This document shows, one piece after another, positions 17,347 to 26,923 of a stretch of 64,000 nucleotides of DNA. A program made the position numbers and the translations under genes. Numbering within the stretch: the first letter of the stretch is position 1; each line of letters starts with the position of its first letter. The notes under the pieces were generated by a model. The model had not been told where the DNA came from. It did not search any database and was given only the letters and a program-made list of their open reading frames with translations. The stretch covers positions 1 through 64,000 of the forward strand of contig CALTYZ010000009.1 in NCBI GenBank assembly GCA_943913645.1, written 5' to 3'. Source of the stretch: an uncultured Corynebacterium sp. Lineage in GTDB: Bacteria > Actinomycetota > Actinomycetes > Mycobacteriales > Mycobacteriaceae.

Positions 17347-18570
17347 GTGCACGCGATTCGTTCGTTTTCGCTCGTCTCACCTACGGCGACTGCAGTCACC
17401 TACGCGATGATGGTGGTTTTGGTCATCGCTGCTCTGTTCACGCTGCGCTCACGACGTAGCGTCGTGCAAGCGGGTTGCTGTGCCGGTGTACTGCTAGGCG
17501 GCGCAGTACTGGTCTTCAATGTGTGGCCCAAACCGTTTCCGGATTCTATCCCCGTCTCGGTCTATGCATCTGCCACCGGCGCAGCGTTCGTTTTGGCAGC
17601 AGCGGTTGTAGGTCGAGGAAAAAGGATCATCCTCGCGTTGCTAGCACTCGCCGCGGTGGCGGATTCCTATTTCGCAGCAAATGTTACTTATCAGCAGTAT
17701 CCGACTGTAGGGTCCTTGTATCCAGTGGCGGTGACACAAGAGATGACCTTGCAGGAGTTTCAGCAAACAACGACACCCCCCGTCCTGTATGGAAGAGAGG
17801 TCGGGGCCTTAGTAACGCTTCCAGCCCCGCCGATGCGTGATGCGCTCGTCTACGTTCCCCCAGCGTACTTTCGCGGCGAGAGGCTTCCGGTTCTCGTACT
17901 GTTGGCGGGCAGTCCTGGTAGCCCACATGGATGGTTCACAGACGGCCAGGCCGATCAGGCGTTGGACGATTTCCAACGCAAACACGGCGGTCTCGCCCCG
18001 ATAGTTGTCAGCGCGGATGGCACTGGATCGACCACTGGCAACCCCGCCTGCGTTGATGGCCCGGAGCTAAAGGTGCAAACGTACCTGAGTAAAGAGCTTC
18101 CCGACCTGATCCGCACAACTTTCGCGGTGAATATGGACCAGCGCACGTGGACTATCGGCGGGCTAAGCTACGGAGGAACCTGTTCACTGCAAGTCATCGC
18201 CAACCATCCCACCGCATACGGCGCGTTTCTAGACATCTCCGGTGAACCAGAGCCAACACTCGGCGACCATGAAAAGACGGTCGAAGCATTGTTTGGAGGC
18301 GATGAGGCTGCCTACCAAGCCGTCAATCCGGAGACACTGTTGCGACAAGCACAGGGGAGTGACACATATGTTGGAGTCGCGGGTCGTTTTATTGCCGGTG
18401 ACCGGGATGAAATGAGTACTGCCGCGCTGCCGAAGCTGCACGAGCTTGCCCAAGCCGCTGGCATGGACACGACCTACCAGACACTGCCCGGAGGCCACAG
18501 CTACGCGGTGTGGCGCATGGCGCTGCGCCAAAACCTCGATTTCGTCGCACAACGAGGTGGACTACTGTGA
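17347..18570 (+). CDS. Membrane-anchored alpha/beta-hydrolase (esterase family)
   Basis: 407-residue protein with four or so hydrophobic N-terminal segments (to about residue 115) followed by an extracytoplasmic esterase-like alpha/beta hydrolase: VYVPPAYFRGERLPVLVLLAGSPG, nucleophile elbow GGLSYGG, and a C-terminal histidine in PGGHSYAVWR. The fold is of the mycolyltransferase/esterase D type. It overlaps the next gene (GTGA), which encodes an MprF-like synthase, so the pair is translationally coupled; a hydrolase acting on the aminoacylated lipid made by its partner is a reasonable inference. GTG start; TAAATA ends 7 nt upstream. Confidence 0.8.
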   Translation: MHAIRSFSLVSPTATAVTYAMMVVLVIAALFTLRSRRSVVQAGCCAGVLLGGAVLVFNVWPKPFPDSIPVSVYASATGAAFVLAAAVVGRGKRIILALLALAAVADSYFAANVTYQQYPTVGSLYPVAVTQEMTLQEFQQTTTPPVLYGREVGALVTLPAPPMRDALVYVPPAYFRGERLPVLVLLAGSPGSPHGWFTDGQADQALDDFQRKHGGLAPIVVSADGTGSTTGNPACVDGPELKVQTYLSKELPDLIRTTFAVNMDQRTWTIGGLSYGGTCSLQVIANHPTAYGAFLDISGEPEPTLGDHEKTVEALFGGDEAAYQAVNPETLLRQAQGSDTYVGVAGRFIAGDRDEMSTAALPKLHELAQAAGMDTTYQTLPGGHSYAVWRMALRQNLDFVAQRGGLL

Positions 18571-21029
18571 AACGCATCATCCGCACAGTTCCTGTTAGTG
18601 CCGTTTTGCTTGTCACCATGTGGACGCTGTTTGTTGTCTTCGGTACACAGTCGCGCCAGGTGTTGGGCTACAATCTTCCGGCCGATCCACAAATCTGGCA
18701 CGGTGTGACCGCTGGACTAACAAGCCCGAATATGACGTCATTGCTGTATTTGACCGTCGCGGTAGCTGCATTCGCGGCCCCAGCTGAACGCGTACTCGGA
18801 TCGGCAAAATTCGCTGTTGCAGCCTTGACCTCCCATGCCGTTGCCCTTCCGCTTGGATTCCTGTTTGGCAGTGTCGTGGAGCGCGCTGGATTCAATCGGT
18901 GGGGCCCCGATCTTACCAACGAGGTCTTTTGCTCCCCAGTCGCATGGATCTTCGGGCCACTTGCTTACGCGACCGCGTCGTTGGGGGTGCTTTGGCGCCG
19001 CCGGCTCCGGTTAGTAATGCTGGCACTCACCGGCACGCTGGTGCTCTACGCAGGTTCATTGGCAGCCGTTGTTGCACTTACCGCAGTGATCACCGGTTGG
19101 GTTGCCGGTGAGCTTGTGCAAGGCCCGAAACGGCCAGTGCGGAACATTTCACTGCGAGAGTCTCGCTTTCTCATAGCCACCCTTCTGGTTGTTGTAGCAG
19201 TCGGCCCGGTTTTAACCGCCGTGAATCCAGCTGCGCAAGGCCCGCTATCCGGGCTAAGTGAGCTGATGTGGGAGCCTGCGGTTGCAGAACATCAAGTGGC
19301 CTTGAAGTGTGCTGACCCGGTCTCACAGGAATGTGCAGAAGCGCTCGCTATCAACCAGCAACACGGGCTGGGGCCACTTGTGCTCAACCTCATTCCGCTC
19401 CTGCTGACCTTGATCGTTGCACTTGGTGTGGCTCGTGGCCGCCGCGTCGCTTGGCTTCTCGCCATGGCCCTCAGCGCGCTTTCACTGCTTGTGATCGCCG
19501 TGCAGGCAGCAGGCGGCGCCCGTGATCTACTCACCGGTATTAACGTGTTTCTAGTCGTTTTGCCGTGGGGGATTGTCCTGGTCGTTTTGGCCCTAACGCA
19601 GAAACGGTTTCAGGTCGCATCGCAGTGGCAGCGTGCGGTGGTACCACTGCTGGGGGTACTCGGCACGACCGCACTGCTCTGGGTTGTGGGTGCTCTGGCA
19701 TTGCAGGAGGGGTTTTTAACCCCACCGACGCCGCGGAGTGTTTTTGCCGAGCTGCCTCTTCGCTACCTCCCGCCGCTGGTAGGGGTGCTGGTGCCGCATT
19801 ACCTGGTTCCTCGTACGGCGCTGGCATGGGGGCTATATGAGTGGGTTGGCATCGTTTTCTGGGCGTTGGTTCTCGTATTGCTCTATCGGGTGCTCACCTC
19901 GGCACCTTCACCGTCCAACGAGGTCGACCGCGCGCTCGCGCGGCGTGTGTTTTTTGGAGGCACTGGTGATCATCTGTCGGCGATGGGGCTCTGGAGAGCT
20001 AATCGATACTTTTTCGTCGACGATGACCAGTGCGAAACAACTGATTGTCTCCCGCGCGGCTATGTTGCGTACCGGGTGTCGCGCAACGTTGCTGTGACCG
20101 TGGGTGCGCCGGTGTGGGGTGAACGCTCATCGTGTGATGAGATCGCGACTGCCTTCGAGCAGTTCGTAGCCGCCCAGGGCTGGCAAGTTGCGTGGTACTC
20201 GGTTGATGAGGACTTCACGAGGCCGGGATTCCACACACTTTGTGTAGCGGAGGAATCGCTCCTGTCGACTGCTGACGTTGAGTTCAAAGGCAAGAAGTTT
20301 CAAAACATCCGAACGGCACGTAACCGTGCTCACAAAGAAGCGGTCTCCGCAGTCTGGACAACCTGGTCTGAGTGCGACCTGGAGATGCGGGAGAAGATCA
20401 CCGCGCTGTCCGAGCAGTGGGTGGCTGAAAAAGCGCTACCAGAGATGGGGTTCACTCTTGGTGGGCTTGAGGAACTGCGGGAGCCAGGTACCAAGCTGCT
20501 CCTTGCGGTAGGTGCGGATTATCGACTTCACGCAGTGACAAGCTGGTTGCCGGTCTACGAGCAGGGGCATCTGGTCGGCTACACGCTCGATTTCATGCGG
20601 CGTGATGCGGAAGGATTTCGCCCCGCAATTGAGTTTTTGCTCGCAGAGGCGGCCGTTATTGCACACGGTGAAGGGCTGCAGTGGGTATCGCTCTCCGGCG
20701 CGCCACTCGCGCGAAGTGACTCGCCCCGTTCACTTGTCGAAATCCTGCTGGAAAAAACCGGCGCGCGCATTGAGCCCCTCTACGGGTTCCGTTCACTTGC
20801 GGCTTCAAAGTACAAGTTTCACCCCACCCACCGGGCATGGAACCTTGTGTACAACGATGAGCTAGCGCTCGGCGCTATCGGCCTTGCTGTCGTTAACTGC
20901 TATTTGCCCGACCTGACACTGAGCGAGATGACCGGGGTGGTCAAGGAGTTTCTTGCCCGGCGTCAACCGATGGCGCAGGGTCATGGCGAGGCGTCGTCGC
21001 CAAGCGGCGAGCCCACGTCGCATCTTTGA
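18567..21029 (+). CDS. MprF-like aminoacyl-lipid synthase (DUF2156 protein)
   Basis: 820-residue membrane protein. The N-terminal ~470 residues contain many membrane helices; the C-terminal domain (from about VDRALARRVFFGG) is a DUF2156/dual GNAT domain that transfers an amino acid from aminoacyl-tRNA to a lipid, as in MprF. Blocks include NRYFFVDDD, KKFQNIRTARNRAHKEAV, TSWLPVY and LDFMRRD. Such enzymes lower envelope negative charge and give resistance to cationic peptides. The GTG at 18567 overlaps the stop of the hydrolase gene by GTGA; the longer frame from 18510 lies inside that gene. Whether lysine, alanine or another residue is transferred is not visible. Confidence 0.88.
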   Translation: MKRIIRTVPVSAVLLVTMWTLFVVFGTQSRQVLGYNLPADPQIWHGVTAGLTSPNMTSLLYLTVAVAAFAAPAERVLGSAKFAVAALTSHAVALPLGFLFGSVVERAGFNRWGPDLTNEVFCSPVAWIFGPLAYATASLGVLWRRRLRLVMLALTGTLVLYAGSLAAVVALTAVITGWVAGELVQGPKRPVRNISLRESRFLIATLLVVVAVGPVLTAVNPAAQGPLSGLSELMWEPAVAEHQVALKCADPVSQECAEALAINQQHGLGPLVLNLIPLLLTLIVALGVARGRRVAWLLAMALSALSLLVIAVQAAGGARDLLTGINVFLVVLPWGIVLVVLALTQKRFQVASQWQRAVVPLLGVLGTTALLWVVGALALQEGFLTPPTPRSVFAELPLRYLPPLVGVLVPHYLVPRTALAWGLYEWVGIVFWALVLVLLYRVLTSAPSPSNEVDRALARRVFFGGTGDHLSAMGLWRANRYFFVDDDQCETTDCLPRGYVAYRVSRNVAVTVGAPVWGERSSCDEIATAFEQFVAAQGWQVAWYSVDEDFTRPGFHTLCVAEESLLSTADVEFKGKKFQNIRTARNRAHKEAVSAVWTTWSECDLEMREKITALSEQWVAEKALPEMGFTLGGLEELREPGTKLLLAVGADYRLHAVTSWLPVYEQGHLVGYTLDFMRRDAEGFRPAIEFLLAEAAVIAHGEGLQWVSLSGAPLARSDSPRSLVEILLEKTGARIEPLYGFRSLAASKYKFHPTHRAWNLVYNDELALGAIGLAVVNCYLPDLTLSEMTGVVKEFLARRQPMAQGHGEASSPSGEPTSHL

Positions 21030-21768
21030 ACTGCGCCGGAACCGCTCCCGTGAGCAGGCTGCGGGTAAGTTCAGCGGTTGCTAGAAGGGGCTGGTTCGCG
21101 GCGATGAGCACGATATTGCCGTAGCGCCTGCCTTTGAGCATCGGAGGGTCAGCAACGACAGCAATGTGCGGCCACACCTCGTTCATCCCCGCGAGCTCCT
21201 CTTTGGCCTCCTTGAGATCAGCGTGCGCCCCGCAGTTTGCAATATAGAGCCCGTCTTCGCGTAACGACTCCCGCGCCGCAGCATAAAACTCCACTGTGGT
21301 CAGGTCACGCGGGGTGGTTGCCGAGCTAAAAACATCGCGAATAATCACATCCCGTGTCGCCGGCTTGAAGCTGTTAGTTGCTTCGCGTGCATCGCCGACG
21401 CGGATTTTCACTGCCGGGGCGCGGGGGACGTCAAACAGCGAACGAGCCATGAGCGCAAGTTCAGCATCGAGTTCAACCACCGTGTTGCGCGAGCCCGGCC
21501 ACACGTGAGCAAAATAGCGCGCCAGCGTGCACGCACCGCCACCGAGGTGGGTCAGACGCGGCGCGGGCCACGCTTGCCCGGAGGAAGAAAACGCATCAAC
21601 CACCGCGGCAATCCAGCGCATGTACTCAAAATCAAGACGAGTTGGATCGCCCGGCACAATGTGCGAGCTCGGCACACCATTGACCAGCAGCACCATCGAC
21701 CCATCCGGTTCATGATGGACCTCGGCGACACCAGTATCAATCTCAAATAACTCGCTTTGTGCGGCCAT
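20941..21768 (-). CDS. Spermidine-synthase-like methyltransferase-fold protein
   Basis: 275-residue protein with a spermidine-synthase-type Rossmann fold (THLGGGACTLARYFAHVWPG, NTVVELDAELALMAR, VRVGDAREA in the form IRVGDAREA, DVIIRDVFSS, EFYAAARESLREDGLYIAN). Actinobacterial proteins of this kind are often annotated as fused MFS/spermidine synthase relatives and are not proven polyamine enzymes. The ATG at 21768 (MAAQSELFEID) is chosen; the frame upstream reads into the mnmA promoter. Its 3' end overlaps the convergent MprF-like gene by 89 bp. Confidence 0.8.
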   Translation of the reverse strand: MAAQSELFEIDTGVAEVHHEPDGSMVLLVNGVPSSHIVPGDPTRLDFEYMRWIAAVVDAFSSSGQAWPAPRLTHLGGGACTLARYFAHVWPGSRNTVVELDAELALMARSLFDVPRAPAVKIRVGDAREATNSFKPATRDVIIRDVFSSATTPRDLTTVEFYAAARESLREDGLYIANCGAHADLKEAKEELAGMNEVWPHIAVVADPPMLKGRRYGNIVLIAANQPLLATAELTRSLLTGAVPAQFKDATWARRLATTPRHDPAPSVDAGQETP

Positions 21769-21794
21769 GCTCAGCGAGGGTACACTGCCGCAGC

Positions 21795-22898
21795 ATGCGG
21801 GTACTGGCAGCAATGAGCGGGGGCGTCGACTCCTCCGTCGCCGCGGCGCGCCTCGTAGAAGCCGGTCACGATGTCGTTGGTGTGCACCTGGCGCTGAGCA
21901 AAGACGCCAAGCAAACGCGCGACTCCGCCCGCGGCTGCTGCTCATTGGAAGACTCAGCCGACGCACGCCGGGTTTGCGACAAACTTGGCATTCCGTTTTA
22001 TGTGTGGGACTTCTCCGACCGGTTCAAAGCCGACGTGATCGATGATTTCGTCGACTCGTATGCGCGTGGAGAAACCCCAAACCCATGTTTGCGGTGCAAC
22101 GAGAAGATCAAGTTCGCGGCGCTCCTTGACCGGGCGGTCACCCTTGGTTTTGATGCAATTGCTACCGGGCACTACGTCATCATCGACACGGAGGGAAACC
22201 TGCGGCGCTCCGCCGACCCCCGCAAAGACCAGTCATATGTGCTCGGGGTACTCACCCGTGATGAGCTTGACCGCTGTATCTTCCCGGTTGGTGATACAGA
22301 AAAGCCGCAGATCCGCGCTGAAGCTGCCGCGCACGGATTCTCTACTGCAACCAAACCCGACTCCTACGACATTTGCTTCATCCCCGACGGCAACACGCAG
22401 GCCTTTCTCGGCCGCTCCATTGGCATGCGCCCAGGGCTGATCCGCGACCAGGATGGGGAGGTGCTCAAGGAGCACGATGGGGCATTTCAGTACACTATCG
22501 GCCAGCGCAAAGGCCTCAATATTCGCGTTCCGGCAGCGGACGGGAAACCACGCTATGTCACCGATGTTGATGCCGCTACCGGGACAGTGACTGTCGGCCC
22601 GCGCGCCGCACTCGAAGTCACCGAGATCACCGCCGATCGCCTCAAAGTGCTGCATCCGGCGATGTCGAGCGAGGCAGCCGAAGCCGGCAACCTGGATGCG
22701 CGGGTGCAAATCCGTGCCCACGGCGGGGTAGTGGAGTGCACCGTGTGTGTGGATCTTGCCGGCGACACCATGACGCTGAAGCTCAACGAGCCACTAGAGG
22801 GCGTCGCCCGTGGGCAGGCCGCCGTGCTCTACTTGCCAGATCCAGATGGAGTCGGCGATGTGGTCATCGGCTCCGGGACGATCTGCGCAAGCGCGTAG
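21795..22898 (+). CDS. mnmA: tRNA-specific 2-thiouridylase MnmA
   Basis: Thiolates U34 of tRNAs for Lys, Glu and Gln using ATP and persulfide sulfur. The 367-residue sequence has the PP-loop SGGVDSS (residues 8-14), catalytic cysteines C98 (NPCLRCN) and C194 (YDICFIPDG), and the C-terminal beta-barrel domains. The ATG at 21795 begins the conserved MRVLAAMSGG; a TACACT hexamer ends 8 nt upstream, suggesting a near-leaderless message. It is divergent from the spermidine-synthase-like gene. Confidence 0.97.
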   Translation: MRVLAAMSGGVDSSVAAARLVEAGHDVVGVHLALSKDAKQTRDSARGCCSLEDSADARRVCDKLGIPFYVWDFSDRFKADVIDDFVDSYARGETPNPCLRCNEKIKFAALLDRAVTLGFDAIATGHYVIIDTEGNLRRSADPRKDQSYVLGVLTRDELDRCIFPVGDTEKPQIRAEAAAHGFSTATKPDSYDICFIPDGNTQAFLGRSIGMRPGLIRDQDGEVLKEHDGAFQYTIGQRKGLNIRVPAADGKPRYVTDVDAATGTVTVGPRAALEVTEITADRLKVLHPAMSSEAAEAGNLDARVQIRAHGGVVECTVCVDLAGDTMTLKLNEPLEGVARGQAAVLYLPDPDGVGDVVIGSGTICASA

Positions 22899-22916
22899 TA
22901 CGCGGGGGAGAAACGA

Positions 22917-23798
22917 GTGACCACGTCAGATACCCACCCAACCCCAACCGCGTTCGGGCTTGGGCCGCTGCCTGGCACGGATCTTGTCGCTGCGGCAGAT
23001 ATCGTTATCTCCGAGTCGCCGCTTCCACATATCCCGCAATTGTCGGAGCGCGGTGTGGGCTTCGACGCAATTGGACGCACCGCATCCTTGCTCGATATTC
23101 CTCTTGACCGGGGGCCGCGCGGGTGGCGCGTGGTTCCGCGCCGCGGCAGCCTGAGCAGCTTGCGCGACTACATGTCTCGTGACCTCGACGTTTTGGAGGG
23201 GCTTTGGGCAGGGCGTACCGAGCGCGTCAAAGTGCAGGTGGTCGGGCCGTGGACGCTGGCCGCTGAGGTAGAAATGCGCAATGGGCACCGCATGATCACC
23301 GATGCTGGGGCGCTGCGTGATCTCACTGAGGCCCTTGTCGGCGCCGTCGCAGAGCACCGCGCGGATGTGACGCGCCGTATTGCGCCGACGGTGTTGCAGC
23401 TCGACGAGCCGCGTCTTGGCGATGTCGTTGCCGGCACAATACCTGGCACAACGCAGTACGAGACTATTCGCGCCTACCCAGAGCCGGTAGCGCGCCTGGC
23501 GTTGTTCGGAGATTTTCTTCTCCATGCACCGCTGCTTATCGACGTCCCCTGGCAGACCGCGGACCTAACAGCACTCACCACCGCTGCACAGCGCGATCAG
23601 GTTGCATCCCTACTTGAGCGTGGACACCGACTGGCGATCGCCCCGGTGGAGCCGGCATGGCTGTGGCGCTACTTCGACGAGTTGCAGCTTGACCCAGCAG
23701 GTGTGCAGCTCGACGTGTGGGCACGCCCGGCGGAGTCGTTGGCGAAGGCGGCGGCGAACTATGCGGCTGCGCGTGAGATGGCAGACGGGCTTGCGTGA
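22917..23798 (+). CDS. MetE-like / UROD-fold protein of unknown function
   Basis: 293-residue protein with features of the cobalamin-independent methionine synthase fold (FGLGPLPGTDL, KVQVVGPWTLA, TVLQLDEPRLGDVVAGTIPG). It is too short for MetE and lacks its zinc-ligand set, so it is a single-domain relative. Genes of this type sit between mnmA and ligA in actinobacteria, including Mycobacterium, and are annotated as methionine synthase-like without proof. The GTG start has a GGGGGAGAAACGA ribosome region. The stop abuts the convergent exonuclease gene. Confidence 0.75.
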   Translation: MTTSDTHPTPTAFGLGPLPGTDLVAAADIVISESPLPHIPQLSERGVGFDAIGRTASLLDIPLDRGPRGWRVVPRRGSLSSLRDYMSRDLDVLEGLWAGRTERVKVQVVGPWTLAAEVEMRNGHRMITDAGALRDLTEALVGAVAEHRADVTRRIAPTVLQLDEPRLGDVVAGTIPGTTQYETIRAYPEPVARLALFGDFLLHAPLLIDVPWQTADLTALTTAAQRDQVASLLERGHRLAIAPVEPAWLWRYFDELQLDPAGVQLDVWARPAESLAKAAANYAAAREMADGLA

Positions 23799-24473
23799 TC
23801 AACCAAACATTGGCCAACTGTTGGAAAGATCTGAAGTGTCTCGGCCTTTCGAGGTGAAGAACTTCCGCAGATTGTCTTGCAGGTGGTAATACTGCACTGC
23901 CTGGTACTCCATCAGGTCACCGACGTCCATCTGGGCGAGCTCTGGCCAAACTTTGCGCACTTGCATCCACGCGATACGTGCGGCTGCTGTCGCGTCTGAG
24001 GTGGCTTCGTGGGCGTTATCTAAGCGCACACCGTAGTGCTCAGATAACGCCCCAAGGTTGCGGCTGCCTTTGCGGTACCGGTCACGCGCCCGGTCAATGA
24101 GCAGCGGGTCAAAGACCGGCCCGGTGACCGTGAAGTCACCGGTTAAGGCGCGTAAGACGGACAAATCATACGGGGCGTTGAACACAACGAGCGTGAGCCC
24201 GTCTTCCCAACCCTGCTTAATAGCGGCAACCGTTTCTTCAAGCACCTTGTCGTGGTCTTGCCCTTCCGCCCGGGCGTGTTCAGTGGTGATGCCATGCACA
24301 GCGGCAGCTTCCTCGGGAATTTCGACACCTGGGTCAGCAAGTGTTTCCGATGCGCTGATCTCCGATCCGTCAATACGCACGAGTGCACTGGTGACAATAC
24401 GCGCAGTGCGTGGGTTCGCCGATGTCGTCTCCAGATCGAACGACAGCATGCGCGAGGCATCGAAGGTAGCCAT
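23799..24473 (-). CDS. DEDDh 3'-5' exonuclease (DnaQ-like)
   Basis: 224-residue exonuclease of the DNA polymerase III epsilon type. ExoI motif SFDLETTSANP carries the first two acidic residues; ExoII is in FNAPYDLSVL; ExoIII is HEATSDATAAAR with the histidine and last aspartate. No polymerase or helicase domain is attached. The ATG at 24473 (MATFDASRM) is used because TAAACT lies exactly 7 nt upstream on the minus strand; a longer frame to 24533 has no support. A role in repair or proofreading is inferred from the family. Confidence 0.88.
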   Translation of the reverse strand: MATFDASRMLSFDLETTSANPRTARIVTSALVRIDGSEISASETLADPGVEIPEEAAAVHGITTEHARAEGQDHDKVLEETVAAIKQGWEDGLTLVVFNAPYDLSVLRALTGDFTVTGPVFDPLLIDRARDRYRKGSRNLGALSEHYGVRLDNAHEATSDATAAARIAWMQVRKVWPELAQMDVGDLMEYQAVQYYHLQDNLRKFFTSKGRDTSDLSNSWPMFG

Positions 24474-24563
24474 AGCCCACAGTTTAACCAGCGCCCCGAC
24501 CACCCAAGGCGCGATGTTCGAACGTGACGTCACCGGCTTGGGTGTCGTCGGCCGCTAGACTCG

Positions 24564-26609
24564 ATGCTCGTGATCGAAGAAGACGCTATCAGCGCTGATC
24601 TGCGCCGCGAATGGGACGATCTAGCCCAAGAAGTACGTCACCACCGAGACCTGTACTACAACGGGCAGCCAGTGATCAGCGACGCGCAGTTCGATGCGCT
24701 TTTTCAGAAGCTGGTCGCGCTGGAGCAGGCTCACCCGGAGCTCGCGGTACCGGATTCGCCGACTATGGAAGTCGGTGCGGCACCGACAAGCGATGCGTTT
24801 AGCGATGTCGAACACCTTGAACGCATGCTCAGCCTCGACAACGTGTTTTCGGCAGACGAACTGCGGGAATGGTTAGACAAAACGCCAGGGCCCTATGTCA
24901 CCGAGTTGAAAATTGACGGGCTTTCTATCGACCTCGTCTATGAAAACGGGGCGCTTGTCCGGGCCGCCACTCGCGGCGACGGGCGAGTCGGCGAGGACAT
25001 CACGGCCAACGCCCGCGTCATCGATGACATCCCACACCACCTCACCGGCGACTGCCCGCCATTGTTAGAAGTACGCGGGGAAGTCTTCATCCGACCCGAA
25101 GATTTCCCCGAGCTCAACGAACAACGCATCGCCGAAGGCGGCAAACCGTTTGCCAACCCGCGCAACACCGCAGCCGGAGGACTGCGCCAAAAACACCCGG
25201 AGGATGTCAAAAAGCGCAAGCTGCGCATGATCTGCCACGGCATCGGCGCCCGCGAAGGATTCAACCCGCGAACACAGCACGAGGCCTACACCAAGCTCGC
25301 CGCCTGGGGGCTACCGGTATCGGAATACACCAAACAGGTCGACACCCCCGACGATATTTTCGACATCGTGGAGTATTGGGGCGAGCACCGCCACGACGCC
25401 ATCCATGAAATCGACGGCCTGGTGATCAAAGTCGACTCGATTGCGACACAGCGCCAACTGGGCAACACCTCGCGCGCACCCCGCTGGGCAGTCGCCTACA
25501 AATACCCACCCGAGGAAGTGACCACCAAACTCAAAGACATCGCCGTATCCATTGGCCGCACCGGCCGCGCAACCCCGTTCGCCGTGCTGGAGCCCGTGTT
25601 CGTCTCCGGTTCGACGGTGTCAATGGCCACGTTGCACAACCAACATGAGGTCAAACGCAAAGGAGTCATGATCGGCGATACCGTGGTTGTACGCAAGGCC
25701 GGTGAGATCATTCCCGAGGTACTTGGCCCCGTGGCGGACCTGCGCGACGGCACGGAGCGCGAGTTTGTTTTCCCTGACACGTGCCCCGTGTGCGGCACAA
25801 GGCTCGCCCCGGCGAAGGAAGGCGACGCGGATTGGCGCTGCCCCAATACTCGTTCGTGCGCAGCCCAGCTCGGTGCGCGGCTGGAGTACATCGCCTCGCG
25901 CGGCGCGTTTGACATTGAGGCACTTGGTGAGAAGGGAGCACAAGACCTCATTGCTTCCGGCGTGCTCGTAGATGAAGGCGATTTGTTTGACCTGACCGAG
26001 GCTGATCTGAAAAAGTCGCAGGCGTATACCCGCAAAGACGGCCAGGTCAACGCCGCCGGTACCAAACTGCTGGCCAACCTCGAGAAGGCGAAACAGGCCG
26101 AGCTGTGGCGTGTGCTGGTGGCGCTGTCAATCCGTCATGTTGGGCCAACGGCGGCGCGCGCACTCGCGGCACGGTTCACAAGCATCGATTCGCTTATCGA
26201 CGCCTCAGTCGCCGACCTCGCCGATACTGACGGCGTTGGCCAGATCATCGCCGAATCCTTCAAAGCATGGTTTGAGGTGGACTGGCACTGTGACATTGTG
26301 CGCAAGTGGCGCGAGGCGGGTGTAAATATGCAAGGCAGTGCAGGTGAATCGGCCCCGCAAACATTGGAAGGGCTCACCGTTGTGGCCACCGGCTCGCTAG
26401 AGGGTTTCACCCGCGACGAGGTCAAAGAGGCAATCCTGGCCCATGGCGGCAAGGCCGCGGGGTCAGTGTCGAAGAAGACCCACTACGTTGTAGTCGGCGA
26501 CAATGCTGGTTCGAAAGCCGTGAAGGCAGAAGAACTCGGCGTGCCAATCCTCACCGAAGCACAGTTCGTGCAGCTGCTTGCAGGTGGGCCGGAGGCGTTA
26601 GGGCAGTAG
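24564..26609 (+). CDS. ligA: NAD-dependent DNA ligase
   Basis: Seals nicks in replication and repair. The protein has the Ia domain (EVRHHRDLYYNGQPVISDAQFD), adenylation motif with lysine K116 (ELKIDGLSID), OB fold, four-cysteine zinc finger (CPVCGTRL ... RCPNTRSC), helix-hairpin-helix region and C-terminal BRCT domain (LEGLTVVATGSLEGFTRDEV). Length of 681 is typical. The ATG at 24564 is only 2 nt from a TAGACT hexamer (24556-24561), while an in-frame GTG at 24570 is 8 nt from it, so the real start may be the GTG. Confidence 0.97.
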   Translation: MLVIEEDAISADLRREWDDLAQEVRHHRDLYYNGQPVISDAQFDALFQKLVALEQAHPELAVPDSPTMEVGAAPTSDAFSDVEHLERMLSLDNVFSADELREWLDKTPGPYVTELKIDGLSIDLVYENGALVRAATRGDGRVGEDITANARVIDDIPHHLTGDCPPLLEVRGEVFIRPEDFPELNEQRIAEGGKPFANPRNTAAGGLRQKHPEDVKKRKLRMICHGIGAREGFNPRTQHEAYTKLAAWGLPVSEYTKQVDTPDDIFDIVEYWGEHRHDAIHEIDGLVIKVDSIATQRQLGNTSRAPRWAVAYKYPPEEVTTKLKDIAVSIGRTGRATPFAVLEPVFVSGSTVSMATLHNQHEVKRKGVMIGDTVVVRKAGEIIPEVLGPVADLRDGTEREFVFPDTCPVCGTRLAPAKEGDADWRCPNTRSCAAQLGARLEYIASRGAFDIEALGEKGAQDLIASGVLVDEGDLFDLTEADLKKSQAYTRKDGQVNAAGTKLLANLEKAKQAELWRVLVALSIRHVGPTAARALAARFTSIDSLIDASVADLADTDGVGQIIAESFKAWFEVDWHCDIVRKWREAGVNMQGSAGESAPQTLEGLTVVATGSLEGFTRDEVKEAILAHGGKAAGSVSKKTHYVVVGDNAGSKAVKAEELGVPILTEAQFVQLLAGGPEALGQ

Positions 26610-26923
26610 CCCTGGGGCTGTGCGCTCTGTATGCACGATGGGTGTGCTGTTGGTCGCTATCACGGTGGCCGCCATAGCTGCCAATGCGGAAGGGCGTGAG
26701 CGTTTTGCCTGTTCAACTTTCGAGTGGGGGCGCGTTTGCCGCTATCGGCATCTGATGACAGCGGCAAACACAGCAGCGTCGCAACGCATGCGGGTTAGTC
26801 AACTTTCTCAGAAGCTCGAACGTCGAGGTCGCAAAACGTCGACGCCACGTGAATTGGCTACAGATGCCACTACCACGGCCGCCAACGCATGTGCCTGGTG
26901 CGCATCAGTGGACCTCCGGGGCG
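26610..26923. other. Intergenic region between ligA and the ACT-domain gene
   Basis: 314 bp without a supported gene between convergent ligA and the ACT protein. The only clear structure is a 10-bp perfect inverted repeat (arms 26734-26743 and 26760-26769, 16-base loop) that could terminate both genes; neither side has a long T-run. A 107-residue frame starting at 26620 begins with a hydrophobic stretch but has a biased, low-complexity tail and is not believed to be a gene. Confidence 0.5.
26734..26769. terminator. Hairpin between ligA and ACT gene
   Basis: Arms GTTTGCCGCT and AGCGGCAAAC pair over 10 bp with a 16-base loop. It sits between two convergent genes and may serve as a bidirectional terminator; the absence of a T-tract keeps confidence modest. 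Confidence 0.4.
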
